Below, piece after piece: positions 20,323 to 20,407 of a DNA stretch of 20,407 nucleotides; positions within the stretch are counted from its first letter, which is position 1, and each line of letters starts with the position of its first letter. The stretch lies in assembly GCA_964625745.1 (NCBI GenBank), contig CAZVCJ010000066.1, positions 1-20,407 of the forward strand, read 5' to 3'. The stretch is from CAZVCJ01 sp964625745. GTDB lineage: Bacteria > Chloroflexota > Anaerolineae > VGOG01. The notes under the pieces were generated by a model. The model saw only the letters and a program-made list of their open reading frames with translations. It searched no databases and had not been told where the DNA came from. The position numbers and the translations under genes were made by a program.

Positions 20323-20407
20323 ATGCGACGTTTGCTGGAGTATCAGGCTGAACGAATCGAGATGGTGCTGGCGAGCCACAAGGTGGCCTCGCACGTCTAC
20401 AGGGGCA
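20323..20407 (+). CDS. Start of a gene cut by the window edge, possibly FtsK/SpoIIIE-like
   Basis: The ATG at 20323 follows GAGGGGGGG and opens a frame to the end of the window: MRRLLEYQAERIEMVLASHK, then VASHVYRG. The pattern xQAERIExVLAxHKV resembles, from memory, the N-terminus of FtsK/SpoIIIE-like proteins of Chloroflexota, but 28 residues are too few for certainty. It is 80 bp downstream of the cysteine-rich gene on the same strand and may belong to the same SOS-type unit. Confidence 0.45.
   Translation, partial: MRRLLEYQAERIEMVLASHKVASHVYRG

Overview
The window looks like a chromosomal segment of a GC-rich member of the Chloroflexota, probably Anaerolineae-like. The reasons are the mix of genes (lone mevalonate-pathway decarboxylase, ScpA, PacL-type Ca2+ ATPase, short RseP-type protease), Gram-positive-type LexA boxes, and many short palindromic and heptamer repeats in gene junctions. 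The phylum is an inference from style and gene content; no rRNA or other marker gene is present.

Region 1 (1 to about 1650) is less GC-rich accessory DNA. Three imperfect inverted-repeat elements of 118-125 bp follow three small reading frames, all in the same direction. They look like integron attC sites, giving two complete cassettes (a membrane-anchored unknown protein and a RelE-toxin/antitoxin fusion) and the tail of a third. Region 2 (1650-3825) holds a DUF104-type antitoxin-like gene, two copies of a hairpin/promoter-like repeat, and an ATPase_2/DUF234-type P-loop ATPase.

Region 3 (3856-9183) is a rightward series: an FAD-linked alkyl-DHAP-synthase-like oxidase, glycerol-3-phosphate dehydrogenase, an EamA transporter and a nitronate monooxygenase-like enzyme. 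The last gene converges on and overlaps rsgA (minus strand).

Region 4 (10356-10734) is the most interesting stretch. A consensus sigma70-type promoter on the minus strand drives a leader of about 345 nt in front of rsgA. The leader has a mini-ORF, three copies of one 9-mer arranged so that an anti-antiterminator (A:B) and an antiterminator (B:C) exclude each other, and an intrinsic terminator only 44 nt before the rsgA start codon. This is a classic transcription-attenuation layout. The mevalonate diphosphate decarboxylase gene starts on the other strand, with its ATG touching the -35 box of that promoter.

Region 5 (11755-19713) begins with a strong promoter flanked by two dyads and a MITE-like palindrome. 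It continues as a tight rightward run: DUF6922-like protein, AbiEii-like nucleotidyltransferase, RseP-type site-2 protease, HEAT-repeat protein, AEC transporter, P-type Ca2+ ATPase and ScpA. The toxin/antitoxin-like pair is joined to the protease gene by an ATGA overlap. The ATPase carries an in-frame, repeat-derived insertion. Region 6 (19740 to end) is a probable SOS-regulated unit: a consensus promoter with two LexA-like boxes, a cysteine-rich small protein, and the beginning of another gene cut by the window edge. No tRNA, rRNA, CRISPR array, transposase or integrase is visible.
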